64,000 nt of DNA from Ricinus communis (GCF_019578655.1 NC_063257.1:11780001-11844000); one strand, 5' to 3'. Counted from the first letter of the stretch, positions 1-12,198 are shown. Numbers and translations: made by a program. The notes: generated by a model not told the origin, from the sequence alone.

Positions 1-619
1 AAATAAAACATTAATGAAAGTTGGATAGTAGTTGGAACGGTTAGTTTGAAAAGGTTTTAATGAGGTTTGAACAATTTTGAAAGAGAACCATTGGTTTTTA
101 TTTTTACAGAAAATATAGCGTTCACACTCGTGAAAGCCTAAAAGGGGTTTCATTCTATTATCCGAAAATAATATCTGAAAGCTTTTGTATGTTCTTCATT
201 ACTTGGACACCTTCCCATGACTTCTACTACCAAAAAGATGAAGTTTAGAGTCAAAAACCAGACTCAGGCCGTGAAGAATGGTTCACGACTGTGAAACTGT
301 CTTTCATGGGTGGGAAGATTTATTCCTAGCCGTGAAACTATCTTTCACGGGTGGGAAAATTTATTCCCAACCGTGAAACAGACAAAAATCAGAAAATATT
401 TGAAGATTTCAAGGGACACCTTTTAAACATGTTTAAGCATAAATTGTGCTTCTTGGGAATTTATATATATTAATATAAGAAAATATTCCTCATAGGAGTG
501 CTCAATAAGAATAAACAACCACTCAAGATTCACATCTCAAGCAATTTGAATAAAGAGAGAATAAGATCAAAATCAATTCATAGCAAATTCCCATCAATCA
601 TGCCCATTTCACGTTTAAT
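1..619 (-). repeat. COP1 sequence downstream of pol, probably 3' untranslated or LTR start
   Basis: No coding sequence is visible. In minus-strand order this follows the end of the COP1 polyprotein. Positions about 270-380 hold several short motifs of the type CGTGAA or TTCACG with GGGTGGGAA spacers. They resemble the dyad motifs in the COP1 LTR-like region at 18,570-19,165. That supports this being the other end of the same element, but I could not align the two ends convincingly. Confidence 0.4.
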
Positions 620-1300
620 TTAGTCTATACCTCTTCATTAAGTGGTTTGGTAAAAATTCACAAGTTGATGTATTGTATCAACAAATTATAATATAACATC
701 ACTATTTTGCACATGATCACGCAAAAAGTGAGGCCTAATGTCTATATGCTTGGTCCTAGAATGCTAAATAGAATTCTTAGAAATGTTAATGGCACTAGTG
801 TTATCATATTTGATAAGAATATGATTAATAGTGACTTCATAATCTGTAAGTTGTTGCTTAATCCATAACACTTGAGTGCAACAACAACTGGTGGCTATAT
901 ATTTGGCTTCGACTGTTGATAAGGCAACCGAATTTTATTTCTTGCTAAACCAAAATATGAGGCAATTTCTTAGGAATTGACAAGTACCAGAGGTACTTTT
1001 TCTATCTAGAATGGAACCGGCATAGTCCGCATCCGAATAGCTAATAAAATCAATTGTATTACCCTTAGGGTACCAAAGACCTAAATGCAATATGCCAACT
1101 AGATATTTTAGTATTCTTTTTACTGCTTGTAAATGAGATTCCTTAGGACAAAATTGGAAGCGAGCACATAAGCAAACAATAAATATAATATCTTGTTTGC
1201 TAGAGATAAGATAGAGAAGACTACCAATCATACCTCGATATTTCATTTCATAAATTTGTTTGCTACTTTCGTCCTTATCTAGTTTGATTGTTATGCTCAT
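620..1300 (-). pseudogene. COP1 RNase H domain and end of reverse transcriptase
   Basis: The open stretch 1300-935 contains the end of the reverse transcriptase and the first RNase H block (YSDADYAGSILDRKSTSGT), which carries a conserved acidic residue and the copia-type DRKSTSG motif. Beyond a stop near 935 the similarity continues in pieces: a VEAKY block, an IQHSRTKHIDI block and a final block resembling the copia end motif for TKPL. Several stops fall within it. It degrades the RNA strand of the RNA-DNA hybrid in active elements; this copy cannot. Confidence 0.8.
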
Positions 1301-2055
1301 GAAAGCTTTGCTTGGTTTTGCTCCATCGATGCCAAACTGTTTGGGTAACTCCTTGTATACTTCGCTTGATTTATGAAGATTCTTTCATCATGTTGTTTTA
1401 TTTGAAGTCTAAGAAAATACTTAAGCTCCCCCATCATACTCATCTCAAACTCATTTTGTATACACTTAGAAAACTCATTATACAAGCATTTAATAGTAGC
1501 ACCAAATATGATATCATCCACATATATTTGTACAATCAACATATCATGCTTATGGCTTTTAATGAAAAGAGTCTTGTCGATCTTTCCTTTTAAAAAATCA
1601 TTTGATAACAAAAGTGAGCCTAATCTCTCATACCAAGCTTTGGGAGCTTGTTTTAAGCCATACAAAGCCTTCTACAATTTAAAGACATCTTTTAAAAATT
1701 CATGGTTTTCAAATCTGAGAGGTTGCTCAATGAATACTTCCTCCTCAATATAACCATTTAAAAAGGCACTTTTAACATTCATTTGAAATAACTTGAATTT
1801 CATGTAAGATGCATATACAAGCAATAGACTAATGGCATTTAACCTTGCAACACGGGCAAAGGTTTCATCATAATCTATCTCTTCTTTTTGATTATAGCCT
1901 TTAGCTACTATCACAGTCTTATTCCTAGTAATGGTACCATCTTCATCAAGTTTATTTCTAAACACCCATTTGGTACTAATAATAGGATAGTTTTTAAGTC
2001 TAGAAGCTAATTGCCAAACTTTATTTCTCTCAAATTGATTGAGCTCTTCTTGCAT
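1297..2055 (-). pseudogene. COP1 reverse transcriptase (RVT_2 type)
   Basis: Two open pieces, 2055-1672 and 1665-1297, together cover the copia reverse transcriptase. The first has the WVFRNKLDEDG and KGYNQKEEIDYDETFA blocks; the second has YGLKQAPKAWYERL and the catalytic YVDD (in QIYVDDIIFG). They are separated by an in-frame stop near 1672. The catalytic motif is intact, so the loss of function comes from stops. It is flanked by integrase upstream and RNase H downstream, as expected for Ty1/copia. Confidence 0.88.
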
Positions 2056-2149
2056 AGCAAGTACCCAATCATTATCAATTAAGGCATCATCAATAGATTT
2101 AGGCTCAATTTGAGAGAGAAATGCTAGATTTATAACATTTCTAAGAGAG

Positions 2150-3119
2150 GGTCTAGTAGTTACTCTTTTTATGGTTCACCAATGATTTGGTCTTTGGGGT
2201 GATCCTTCTTGAATTACCAACCTCTATCAAGGTCGGTGTATACTTAATCAATTGACTAGGGGGCAACTCTTATACTTCCATCTTTTATGGTTCCATGCTC
2301 GTTTATCCTTTTTTATCTTTATTTGATGTATGGATTGGTTGTTGAGTTGAAGAAGATCAAAGATACCTACATCATCATCAAAAACTACCTTCCTCGAATC
2401 AAGTGACTTAAACTCATCAAATATAATATGCATGGACTCTTCAACAACTTGAGTTCTTTTATTATAGACTCTTTAGAACTTACTAGTTGTGGCATATCCT
2501 AAAAATATTTTATCATCAGTTTTTGAGTCAAATTTTCCAAGATTATCCTTGGTATTTAATATGTAGCATTTGCAACCGAATACTTTTAGATATGAAATAT
2601 TGGATTTTCTACTATTCTAAAGCTCATAAGGAGTTTTATTTAAAATTGGTATAATATAAATACGGTTTGCAATATAACAAGCGGTATTGACGGCCTCGAC
2701 CCAGAAATACTTAGGAAGATTGTATTCATTGAGCATGGTTCGAACCATCTTTACCAATGTTCTATTCTTCCTTTCAACAATCCCATTTTGTTGAGGTGTC
2801 CTTGGGGAACAAAAGTTATGCGAAATACTCGTTTATTCGCAAAAGGTTTTAAGACTTTCATTTTCATATTCTTTTCCGTGATCGCTTCTAATAGAAGTAA
2901 TTTTAAAATCTTTTTCATTTTGGATTCTTTTTAAAATTTTTAAAAACAATTCATGACTTTCATCCTTATGAGCAAGAAAGGCTATCCAAGTGTATCTAGA
3001 ATAGTTATCTATAATCATAAATGCATATGCATGCCACCTAAACTAGCAATCCTACATGGTCCAAACAAATCTATATGCAAGAATTGAAGAGTTCTAGAGG
3101 AGGTTATATTTAACTTTTG
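2150..3119 (-). pseudogene. COP1 integrase core and C-terminal region
   Basis: On the minus strand from 3119 the order is: pre-core LHIDLFG, then IIDNYSRYTW (first catalytic Asp region), RSDHGKEYEN (second Asp) and a following NGIVERKNRT block (catalytic Glu) in the next frame. After these come the copia FGCKCYILN and FLGYA blocks. The longest open piece is 3018-2833. About 20 residues around the zinc-binding Cys pair between the pre-integrase and core seem to be missing next to the GYP1 insertion point. Stops at several places make it non-functional. Confidence 0.82.
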
Positions 3120-3124
3120 GAAGT

Positions 3125-3517
3125 TGATGTAGCAGAAGCTTATACAAATAATTACAAATCCGTTGATTCACAAGAATACCGGAAGTGCAATCCTCAAAAT
3201 TCTGTTGATTCAATAATGCCAGAAAATTGGAAGAAAATATGAATTTATTAAAATTCCAAGTAAAACAACCACCTTTCACAATGCTCAAAAAGAACAATAA
3301 ATAGTCTTTAGGGGACAAATCCTAAAATACCAAGAATAAGTCAAAAAGCCCAAAAATACAAAAAAAAAAATCTAAGGCCCAAATCCAAAAAGCAACGGAT
3401 GTCACGACCTAAGGCTGTGAGTTCTAAGGCCCAAAATGAAGGAATTTGTCCGAAAAGCAACAGATGTCACGGCCAAAGGGGGTGAGTTTGAACCGGAGGC
3501 CCATTTCCAGCCAAAAG
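3125..3517 (-). repeat. GYP1 3' LTR, truncated and with an internal tandem duplication
   Basis: It matches the right LTR from TGATGTAGC onward at roughly 95% by eye. It lacks the outer (U3) part: around 3517 the LTR sequence passes directly into reverse-transcriptase coding sequence. Around 3370-3480 a segment of about 60 bases containing CTAAGGCCCAAA and GCAACGGATGTCAC is present twice, whereas the right LTR has it once. Confidence 0.85.
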
Positions 3518-4499
3518 ACGGTGATCTTATTGATGGCTCAGCTATCCACACACATGTGCCAAGACCCATCCTTCTTAGGTGTCAAAAGAGCAGGAACAAC
3601 ACAAGGACTCATGCTCTCCCTCACGTGGCCTTTAACCAGCAGCTCTTTTACTTGTCGACGTAACTCTTCATGCTCATTGGGGCTCATCCTGTAATGTGGT
3701 CTGTTTGGTAATGCTGTACCAGGCACCAAGTCAATATGGTGTTGAATATCACGAAGTGGAGGCAAACTGTCAGGTAACTCATCAGGAAACAAGTCACTAA
3801 ATTCTATAACCAGGGGAATTATAGTGTATGGAATGGTAGTGGACTCTGTCACCTCCTTCCCTAGCAGCATATACCCTCAATCCGACTCTTGCAGCTCCTC
3901 ATCGAATTGAGCCGAGGACAACAGAGTGCTCATCCCCGTCCCACTAGCTGGTGTATGCACGTTCCCTAATTGCATTGGCAGCAACACAATCCTAACTCCA
4001 TCAAAGGCGAAACTATAAGTATTAGTTCGGCCATTGTGCATCACGTCTCTATCATACTGCCATGGCCTCCCCAACAGTAAATGGAAGGCATCCATCGTCA
4101 CCACATCACACCATATAACATCCTTATACACCTTGCCAACAGAGAACGATACCAGAGCTCTCTTGGACACTGCAACCTCCCCACCTTTCTTAACCAAGCC
4201 AATTTATAGGGCTTATGAGGATTTTCAGTCTGTATAGCTAATTTATTTACAGCCTCAACTGACACTATATTCTCACAACTTCCTCCATCAATGGCAAAAC
4301 GACATACCTTGTCTTTAATGGTGCAAGTAGACTGAAAGATATTAGTTATGAGCCAATCCTCATCTTCAGAACTCGCTTTGGGAGTTAAGCAAGAATGCCT
4401 AACAACAAGAGCAGTCCCTACATCTCCTTTTAACAACAATTCATCGATTGTTTTGTCCTCATCATACACAGGTTGACCCTCAATATCTCGTTCCTCCAC
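3518..4499 (-). pseudogene. GYP1 protease and truncated reverse transcriptase
   Basis: The minus-strand piece 4499-4098 contains the aspartic protease block (FAIDGGSCENIVS), continued in another frame by 4197-3877. The piece 3870-3538 contains the N-terminal fingers of reverse transcriptase ([17 protein letters not shown] and [18 protein letters not shown]). A stop replaces the residue after CVDS, and the similarity goes on for about six residues (AINKIT) before breaking off at the LTR junction near 3518. The polymerase active site is absent. The wording fits the Reina group of chromoviruses; this is inference from memory of the family. Confidence 0.85.
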
Positions 4500-4539
4500 A
4501 ACATAGTCGTCTGCTTCAAGGAAGAGGGCCTACTTACCC

Positions 4540-5520
4540 GCTGTCTTCTTACATTCAGAAAGCCTATAGCCAACCTCTCTACAGCCAAAACACTTTATGC
4601 CCCCTGCTGACCTAGTAAATTGCCCTAGGCCTTTGCTGTTGCTGGAAACACCACTGCTACTATTACTACTTGCTATCTAATTAACACTACTATTATTAAC
4701 AGCAGCACTATTACCACTGCCCCAACTGCTCGAACTAGCAACTTTGCGTGATTGTCTTTCAACCACTAAAGCCCTTTGGTGAGCTACAGACATTGAAACA
4801 GGATCAAATAAATTCACCGTGTCCTGTAGTTATGGCCTCAACCCCCCAATGTACCTCACTACCAACTGATCTTCCGTCTCCTGGATCTCATTCCTCGCGA
4901 TCAATTGATAGAATTACGTAGTGTAGTCATCCATGGATCTCATACCTTGTCTCAGATTTTGCAAACGTTGGTACATCAACCGCTGGAAGTTATATGGTAG
5001 AAAGGCAGATCGTATATGCTTCTTCATTTTCTCCCAAGTAGCGATTTTATCTTTTCCCAACCGCTCAATTTTGACTGCTGCCACCACGCGATGGCCCTAC
5101 CCCTTAACCTGGTGGCAATTAAAGGGACACGCTTGTCTTCTCGCACCCCTTTAAAATCTAGAATCTCCTCAACCGTCGGCAACCAATCCAGAAATTCCTC
5201 GGCTTGAAGACTGCCATGAAATTCGGGAATCTCAGTCCGCATACCACTCTCCCAGTGCCTATTATTGTCAACTGCGTTTGGTCGTTGACGTTGGCGGGGA
5301 ACCTCATCATCATACTCATCTCCCAAATCCTCATCTTCAATGGGCTGCTCAGGACGATTATTTTCCTGGGCTCTATTCTAGTTACTAAAAATCGTGGTCA
5401 GTCTATTTGTCAACTATTCCACCACCAGATCCATTCGTTCGTCAATAATCTCTTGGATCCTCTGCTCCATGTCTCTCTCATATACCTCTTGCACACACTA
5501 ATTCCTTCTAGGCGGGATGA
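4540..5520 (-). pseudogene. GYP1 Gag with degenerate zinc knuckle
   Basis: The piece 5326-5024 carries the retrotransposon Gag core (RTEIPEFHGSLQAEEFLDWL and RLRGRAIAWWQQ). Coding-like sequence extends upstream to about 5510 (MEQRIQEIIDERMD). Downstream near 4550-4610 a zinc knuckle reads CFGCREVGYRLSEC, where the ligand His is replaced by Tyr. Stops lie between the blocks. Confidence 0.8.
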
Positions 5521-5533
5521 TCTCAGGATCGAT

Positions 5534-5545
5534 GCTCTGATACCA
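5534..5545 (-). other. GYP1 primer-binding site (initiator Met tRNA)
   Basis: The minus strand reads TGGTATCAGAGC, complementary to the 3' end of plant initiator methionine tRNA. It lies two bases inside the LTR that ends at 5548, which identifies that LTR as the 5' LTR and sets the element on the minus strand. Confidence 0.9.
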
Positions 5546-5547
5546 CC

Positions 5548-6006
5548 TGATGTAGCCGAAGCTTATACAAATAATTACAAATCCGTTGATTCACAAGAAT
5601 ACCGGAAGTGCAATCCTCAAAATTCTGTTGATTCAATAATGCTAGAAAATTGGAAGAAAATATGAATTTATTGAAATTCAAGGTAAAACAACCACCTTTC
5701 ACAATGCTCAAAAAGAACAATAAATAGTCTTTAGGGAAAAAACTCTAAAATACCAAGAATGAGTCAAAAAGCCCAAAAATATAAAAAAAATAAGATCTAA
5801 GGCCCAAAACGAAGGAATTTGTCCGAAAAGCAACGGATATCACAGCCAAAGGCAATGAGTTTGAACTAGAGGCCCGTCTCCACCCAAAATAGCCTCTGAA
5901 AACGCTCAAATCCGACTTTGGAAGTTGCTCAAAATGACAAAATTGCCACTACCGTAATTTATCAAATTTGTTTAGGAATGCCAAAGCTGCCAACTGAACT
6001 GCATCA
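5548..6006 (-). repeat. GYP1 5' LTR, full length (459 bp)
   Basis: It starts TGATGTAGC and ends ACTGCATCA, so both ends share a TGATG/CATCA inverted pair. It is followed by CAAGT, the partner of the GAAGT before the left LTR. The left LTR matches its inner two thirds. Confidence 0.87.
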
Positions 6007-6011
6007 CAAGT

Positions 6012-6603
6012 CCAAAGACATGCTCATCTTTGCATAAGTTTCCAATAAGCTCCATGCTAACATGCCCAAGTCGTATATTCCATATCCAAGACTCATTGTT
6101 CACGGCTACAAGACATTAAACCATTTAATTAGTCAATTTAGAAAGACCTAACATGTATACATTTTGATCCTTTCACCATTAAACATGACTTTGTTCTCAT
6201 CCCTTTGAGTGACAAAGCAAGTTTGATGGTTAAAGGTTTCATTGTATTTTGTATCACATATTTAACTAATACTTAAGAGATTACGCTTTAGGCCATCCAC
6301 GCATAATACAGTGTCAATTAGGGATGAGTCTTCCTTACTAATTTTTCCAACTGCCAATTATCTTACTTTTGGTATTGTCACCGAAGGTTATCTTACCTCT
6401 ATTTTTCATTTCGAGGTATGAAAAGAGATGTGGATTATCCGTTATGTGTCTAGAACATCCACTATCAAGGTACCACTTGTTTTCTTTTGTGATACTTTTC
6501 AAGAACACCTACAAAATAAGAAGATCACTTCTTCTTAGGTACCTAAATGTACTTGGATCCTTTGTTGTTAGTCTTGGATGCACTACCAAACAGATATCCC
6601 ATA
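6012..6603 (-). pseudogene. COP1 protease and GAG-pre-integrase fragment between the two gypsy insertions
   Basis: The minus strand from about 6560 shows a YLRRS/VPKK linker, then the copia protease active-site block WYLDSGCSRH (near 6470-6440). It goes on to KITFGDN, and, from about 6110, the pre-integrase block NESWIWNIRLGHVSMELI. The protein similarity is cut at 6608 by GYP2 and at 6006 by GYP1, and picks up again beyond each. Frameshifts are present. This piece shows that both gypsies landed in the same older copia. Confidence 0.85.
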
Positions 6604-6608
6604 CGGCT

Positions 6609-8912
6609 TGTAACGCCTGCATTTTCTCATCATACATGTTATGTGCATTTACATTTAATCATTGGGCATATGATGATATATTAATAATATTTTTATTTTA
6701 TGGGAACATATATATATTAATTATAAGTAGAGAGAATAAGAAGCATGATATTAGATTATTAATTTAGATAAGTTGATTAAGTATTTGGGTTATGTGTATT
6801 AAGCCTTAAGACTTAATTGAACCAATAGCTGAAGGTTGGGTAAATAGATTGGACTTAAAAGATACAATTAAAAGTTAGTACCTATATATAGTTAATAAGA
6901 ATTACTTTAGGATGATAAAACTAGTTAAATAGGTGGTGGCATTGAGAGATGAATCTTGGAAATTGGAACCATGAGCAAGCTCATTTTACCTCTTCATTTC
7001 TCTAAAATTCGTACATGGCCAAAAACTCAAAATTTGGAACAAGAGAGAGGAATGGAATACCTAAAAAAACTTAAAATTAAGATAGGATTTTACCAACTAT
7101 TGAAGGAGCCAAGCTAAAGCTAAAGGATTTCAGCATTTTAGCAACCCAAAAGCTGAAATTGGTGAGTTGTTACTTGAGTATTATTAATTTGTCATTAGGG
7201 TTCTTGATTACAAATTGGAAAAACTTTAATTGATGCTTTCATTGATTAATTAAAGGTCTGATTATCATAAATTAGTAGAGTATTGAATGATTGCATAGAG
7301 ATTAAGCTTAATTTAAGTTTAAGTATATCAAGATAGAAAACTGTCAAAATTCCAGCAATCTTGATGTTCTGTATTTTGGGCATAACATGGGTTATATAAG
7401 TCCAAATTAAGCTTAATTGGTGTCTATAGAAATTTTGAAGAGTCCTCTATAACTTTGTAGTTTTGTGATTTTGCTATTTTTGCGTTTTGGTTGCTTAAAT
7501 TGAGCAAACAGATTGCTGCTCAGGTACAACTAGTTGTATGACCCTTGCTCAGTAATTTGAGAATAATTAAATCTATAGAAGTCGGAATTGAATAATTCTT
7601 CTTGGAGATAAAACTAGACGCATAAGCGTATATGTCTATTTAATACGAGATTTTTTCATTGAGCCAATTTTGCCCAGCAATAAATATACTTTGGTACTAA
7701 ATTCTGTCTAAAAAACAGAGATGTTGAAGATTAGTTTTATGCAGTTAATTTGAGTTAAATTGGTATATACCTAGATGGAAAATGTTTATATGATATTAAA
7801 ATAGTAATTGAGAGTCTTAGAGGAAGAGTTAGACCTGTGAATTACAAAGGGGATGATCTTGTAATGCATTAGAACTAGCATTTACATGAATATTTGGAAT
7901 ATGCATGAAATATGAATTGATGAATGTGTTAACAGGTACTCAAAGGCCTAGAAAGGAAGTTGTGGAGAAAGGAGGTTCTTATATGCTGAAGGAATAAGTG
8001 TATTTTGAGTAAGTAAATAGTTAATATTTGCTATATCCATATATTTAATCAAATGTTCTACGAATGGTTATGGTTGCTTAATATTGTGTTGTGTTTAAAT
8101 GAATGAGATGGAAATGATTGGTGTTGAGTGGAACAATTGTTATTGCTTGAATATGATATAAGTGAAATGATTGAATTGTGATGTTAAGTGTATATGTGCA
8201 TGTGAATGGTGGATTTCCCTGTGAAAAAAAAATATATCTATATATAAAGCCTTGGGAGGCTAAAACCTAGAGAGGCTATAAAAGTGTATTATGTGAGGAT
8301 GAGGCGGAGCAGCTTACGTGTGCGATAGGTGAGGATGAGGCGGAGCAGCACATTAAAGGGGATCCACAAGCCGTGAGAACTAACCATAATTGTTGACTTG
8401 TATTTCTTCTATGATGGTTGTACTGAATTGAGTAGAATGGTATGAACTTATACCTAAACTATGAATCATGGTAAGTTATGTGATTGGGTGAAAATTGTAT
8501 TAAGTGTATGTGATATAGATTATGTTGATTATTTATTTACTAAGCTGGAGGCTTACCCCTCTCCAAAATTTTTCTTTTCAGGTTTGTAAATAGTAGTGCA
8601 TCCGTTGGTTGTATCCGAAGTCTAGCTTTTAGCGATTACATCAGTTGAGCCAGTTTTGTGGAGTCTCCTCCTGATGCATTTTGTATGCAGTTATGTGATG
8701 TATATAGAAGTGTGCCTTGTAATGCATAAGAAGATGTTTTGAATACTTGTTAAATGATGTTTAAGTATAATCATATGTTTATATGTTAATAACCTTGTGT
8801 CTTGATTCTTAACAATCTGCATATTGACCTATCTACATGTAGTATATAGTCTACGACGCTTGTATGTTTTTTGGCTAATGTTTATTGGTTAGCATGTAAT
8901 GGGGGTGTTACA
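6609..8912 (+). repeat. GYP2 5' LTR (2304 bp)
   Basis: It starts at TGTAACGCCTGC, directly after CGGCT, and ends at TGTTACA just before the PBS. It contains two copies of GTGAGGATGAGGCGGAGCAG (starting 8293 and 8329, period 36 bp). The matching sequence is at 13749-16049. Confidence 0.95.
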
Positions 8913-8917
8913 TTTAG

Positions 8918-8929
8918 TGGTATCAGAGC
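8918..8929 (+). other. GYP2 primer-binding site (initiator Met tRNA)
   Basis: TGGTATCAGAGC follows the 5' LTR after a five-base gap (TTTAG). It is the standard complement to the initiator methionine tRNA 3' end. Confidence 0.92.
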
Positions 8930-9029
8930 AGGGATTAGATTCATTGGGAGTAGATTCATGTTGCACATCATTAAGCATATGACATATGTTCTTTGAACTT
9001 GACTGAGTATTTGCATTTCATATATATAG

Positions 9030-10150
9030 ATGGAGAGACAAGGAGAACCGTGGCCCAGATAAGTCATTAGAGTCTGTGCATGGTCATGAAAATGCATCTG
9101 AACATGATCAATATGATGAGCATGAGCTACATTCTGAAAATGCTGCACAATCGAATGTACAAAATGTTATGGAACAGTTTATGGATTTTCTAATGCAACG
9201 GGTAGCTCAACAACAAGCACCGGCCCCTCAGACTCAACAACAAGAGGCTGTGATAAATAAAAATTATGAAAGGGTTAGGAAAGAAGGTGCTAATGTTTTT
9301 AGGGTACTATTGATCCTGCTGAGGCTGAGGAATGGTTACGAAATACGGAAAGAGTGTTGGACATATTTAATTGCAGATCAGGACAAAGGCTTCTATATGC
9401 AGTGTCTTTAATAGAAAAAGATGCACTTGATTGGTGGGAAACAGTTTTAAGAAGCAAAGATCGACCAATAACTTTGACTTGGAATGATTTCTTGAGAGAA
9501 TTTATTGAGAAGTATACTCCAGAAATTTATAGAGACAGAAAGAAGCTTGAATTTCTTCAGTTGAAGCAGAATGATATATCAGTTGCAGAGTATGAAGTTC
9601 AATTTGTGAGATTATCTAAGTATGCACCAGAAGAAATAGCCACTCAAGAACTGAAAAGGAAGAAATTTGAGATGGGTTTGAGGCTTGACATTCGTGAGAA
9701 AATGGCAGTGAAACCTCAGAATTACAATGCCTCAATTGAAGCTGCTTTGAGAGCTGAAGAACATCATTTGAAAGGAATACTATGGAAGCTAAAAAGAAGA
9801 TCATCATTGGTACTTATAGTAATCCTCCAAGACAAACTAGTATTTCTTGGTTCAGAGGCTCTAATTCTTAGAGGAGTAGTTATCGTGGACGAGGGTTTGG
9901 TGGTCAGTCTAGTAGATCCTCCACAGTGCCTTATAGCAGAGGTGGATACAATTCATCCAGACTTGAGGGAGGACAAGTTCCCCGGCCGGTGGGGTTTGCT
10001 CCTGTTTGTCCTACGTGCAACAGGAGACATACTGGAGAATGTTGGGGACCTAGACCAGTAGTATGTTTCATTTATAGTAGGCCAGGACATTATTCTAGAG
10101 ATTGTCCTATGAGAAGAAATAATGCTGGAGAATCTTATACAATGGGTCAG
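9030..10150 (+). pseudogene. GYP2 Gag
   Basis: A start codon at 9030 opens a frame of only ten codons ending TAA at 9060. Coding-like sequence then continues in 9076-9411, 9354-10061 and 9926 onward, in shifting frames. The Gag core is clear in the middle piece (EKDALDWWETV, WNDFLREFIEKY, FLQLKQNDISVAEYE). Near 10021-10110 there is a Cys/His-rich tail; its knuckle CFIYSRPGHYSRDC has Tyr where the second Cys should be. At least three lesions break the frame. The protein would form the capsid of the particle. Confidence 0.9.
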
Positions 10151-10299
10151 AGTAGTGTTGGTGAAAATATTCCAGTTGGTTCAGGCAGAGGCAGAGGAAG
10201 AGGTGGCAGAGGAGGTTTACCTATTTCAGCAACACCATCAGAAAAGATTGGTCAACCACAAGCACAAGCTAGAGTATTTGCTACTACTAGAAATGAAGC

Positions 10300-10630
10300 A
10301 TTTGTAGCACCTGAAATTGTTACTGGTATACTTTCTATTCATGATTCTGATGCACATGTTCTTATTGATCCTGGATCCACATGTTCATTTATATCACATG
10401 ATTTTACATCGCATGTTCATGCTAATATAGAGGTATTAGGTTATGATATATATGTATCTATGCCTGCTGGGGGTATTATCACAGTAAATACGATAATGAG
10501 ATCATGTCCTGTAGTAGTAGATAGTGTCAAACTACATGCAGATTTGGTTGTTATTAATCTTAAAGAGTTTGATGTTATTTTGGGGATGGTTGGTTGTCAA
10601 GAAATCATGCTATTGTTGATTGTAAAATGA
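10300..10630 (+). pseudogene. GYP2 aspartic protease
   Basis: The block HVLIDPGSTCSFIS (near 10350-10400) is the protease active site in the DPGST form usual for this lineage. It is followed by the flap region and by FDVILGM near 10570. A frameshift directly after it moves the continuation (SRNHAIVDC) to the frame starting at 10594. Confidence 0.88.
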
Positions 10631-12198
10631 AGGAAGTGGCTATGGAAATACAAGGAGAAATGAAAATAGTAATGGTGGGTGAAAGGAAGACAATTCCTAA
10701 TTGTTTGATTTCAGCAGTGACTGCATGTCAGTTAGTTAAAAATGGATGTGAAGCATATCTAATTAGTTTTGTAGATACTACTAAGGTCAGACCAGGGGTA
10801 TTAGACATTCCAGTGGTCAAAGAATTTCCTAACGTATTCTTAGATGATTTGCCTGGTTTGCCACCAAATCGAGAGGTTGATTTTGAGATTGACATCATCC
10901 CTAGCACGACACCTATTTCCATTGCACCATACAGAATGGCTCCATTGGAATTGAAAGAATTAAAGAAGCAATTAACTTGATAAAGGTTTATCAGGCCAAG
11001 TACTTCACCTTGGGGAGCACCAGTTCTGTTTGTGAAGAAAAAGGATGGTAGTATGCGATTATGTATTGATTATAGGCAATTGAATAAGATTACAGTGAAG
11101 AATAAATATCCATTGCCGAGAATTGATGATTTGCTTGATCAGTTAAAAGGTGCAATTGTGTTCTCTAAAATTGATTTAAGATCAGGTTATTGGCAACTCC
11201 GGGTTGAAGAGAAATCTATTGCCAAGACAACATTCAGAACAAGGTATGGACATTATGAATTTATTGTGATGCCATTTGGGTTAACAAATGCTCCTGCTGC
11301 TTTTATGTCACTGATGAACAAGACTTTCCAACCATATTTAGATCACTTTGTTATTGTGTTCATTGATGATATTCTGATTTACTCTAGAAGCCTAGAAGAG
11401 CATGAACAACACTTGAGAATTGTTTTACAGATTTTGAGGGAAAAATAGTTGTATGCAAAATTCAACAAATGCGAGTTTTGGATGGAGGAAATTGCATTCT
11501 TAGGGCATATTATTTCTAAACATGAAGTGCAACCAGATTCATCAAAGATTAAAGCAATTATTGAATGGGAACTACCTAGAAATGTTTCTGAAGTTCGAAG
11601 TTTTCTTGGGTTAGCTGGCTATTATAGAAGATTTATAAAAGATTTTTCAGTTATTGCTAAGCCTCTCACAGCTTTGTTAAAGAAGAATGTGCCATTCCAG
11701 TGGACTGAGTTGTGTGATCAAAATTTTCAAGAGTTGAAGAAAAGGCTTACTACTACACCGATACTCGCATTGCCATCTGAAAATGGAGGTTATGTTATAT
11801 ATACTGATGCTTCTAGGCAAGGACTTGGATGTGTCTTAATGCAGCATGTGAAGGTTATAGCTTATGCTTCAAGACAATTGCGACCTCATGAGCTGAATTA
11901 TCCTACGCATGATCTTGAATTAGCAGCTATTGTACATGCATTGAAGATATGGCGACATTATTTATATGGGGAGACATTTCAGATATTTACTGATTATAAG
12001 AGTTTGAAATATATCCCTACGCAAAAAGAGTTGAATCTGAGACAACGAAGATGGATTGATCTTCTGAAGGATTATGATTGCACTATTGATTATCATCTTG
12101 GAAAAGCAAATGTTGTTGCTGATGCTTTAAGTAGGAAGTCAGTGGAAAATTTTTTCAAGTATGATTTGTTACAATGTGGAATATTTAGTTGCACTTAG
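10594..12198 (+). pseudogene. GYP2 reverse transcriptase and RNase H
   Basis: The frame 10594-10980 leads into the reverse transcriptase (APYRMAPLELKELKKQL) and stops at 10978. After a shift, 11032-11448 holds the core: [39 protein letters not shown] and the catalytic FIDD (in [12 protein letters not shown]). A TAG at 11446 interrupts what continues at 11449 ([10 protein letters not shown]). That piece runs through the connection ([16 protein letters not shown]) and the RNase H ([41 protein letters not shown]). Apart from the two breaks the catalytic residues are kept. Confidence 0.93.

Larger units (their letters stand above)
3125..6006 (-). mobile_element. GYP1: internally deleted Reina-like Ty3/gypsy element inside COP1
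   Basis: Two direct repeats begin TGATGTAGC at 3125 and 5548; the complete right copy ends with GCATCA at 6006, so the termini are short inverted repeats. The PBS lies two bases from the right copy, which fixes transcription on the minus strand. The flanks are GAAGT (3120-3124) and CAAGT (6007-6011), a 5-bp target duplication with one mismatch. COP1 integrase-region similarity resumes on either side. The internal part holds Gag, protease and only the beginning of reverse transcriptase; RNase H, integrase and the start of the left LTR are gone. Confidence 0.88.

Noticed and set aside
1312..1753. Plus-strand open frames over COP1 reverse transcriptase
   Set aside because: They are complements of the minus-strand copia coding sequence, which has clear catalytic motifs.
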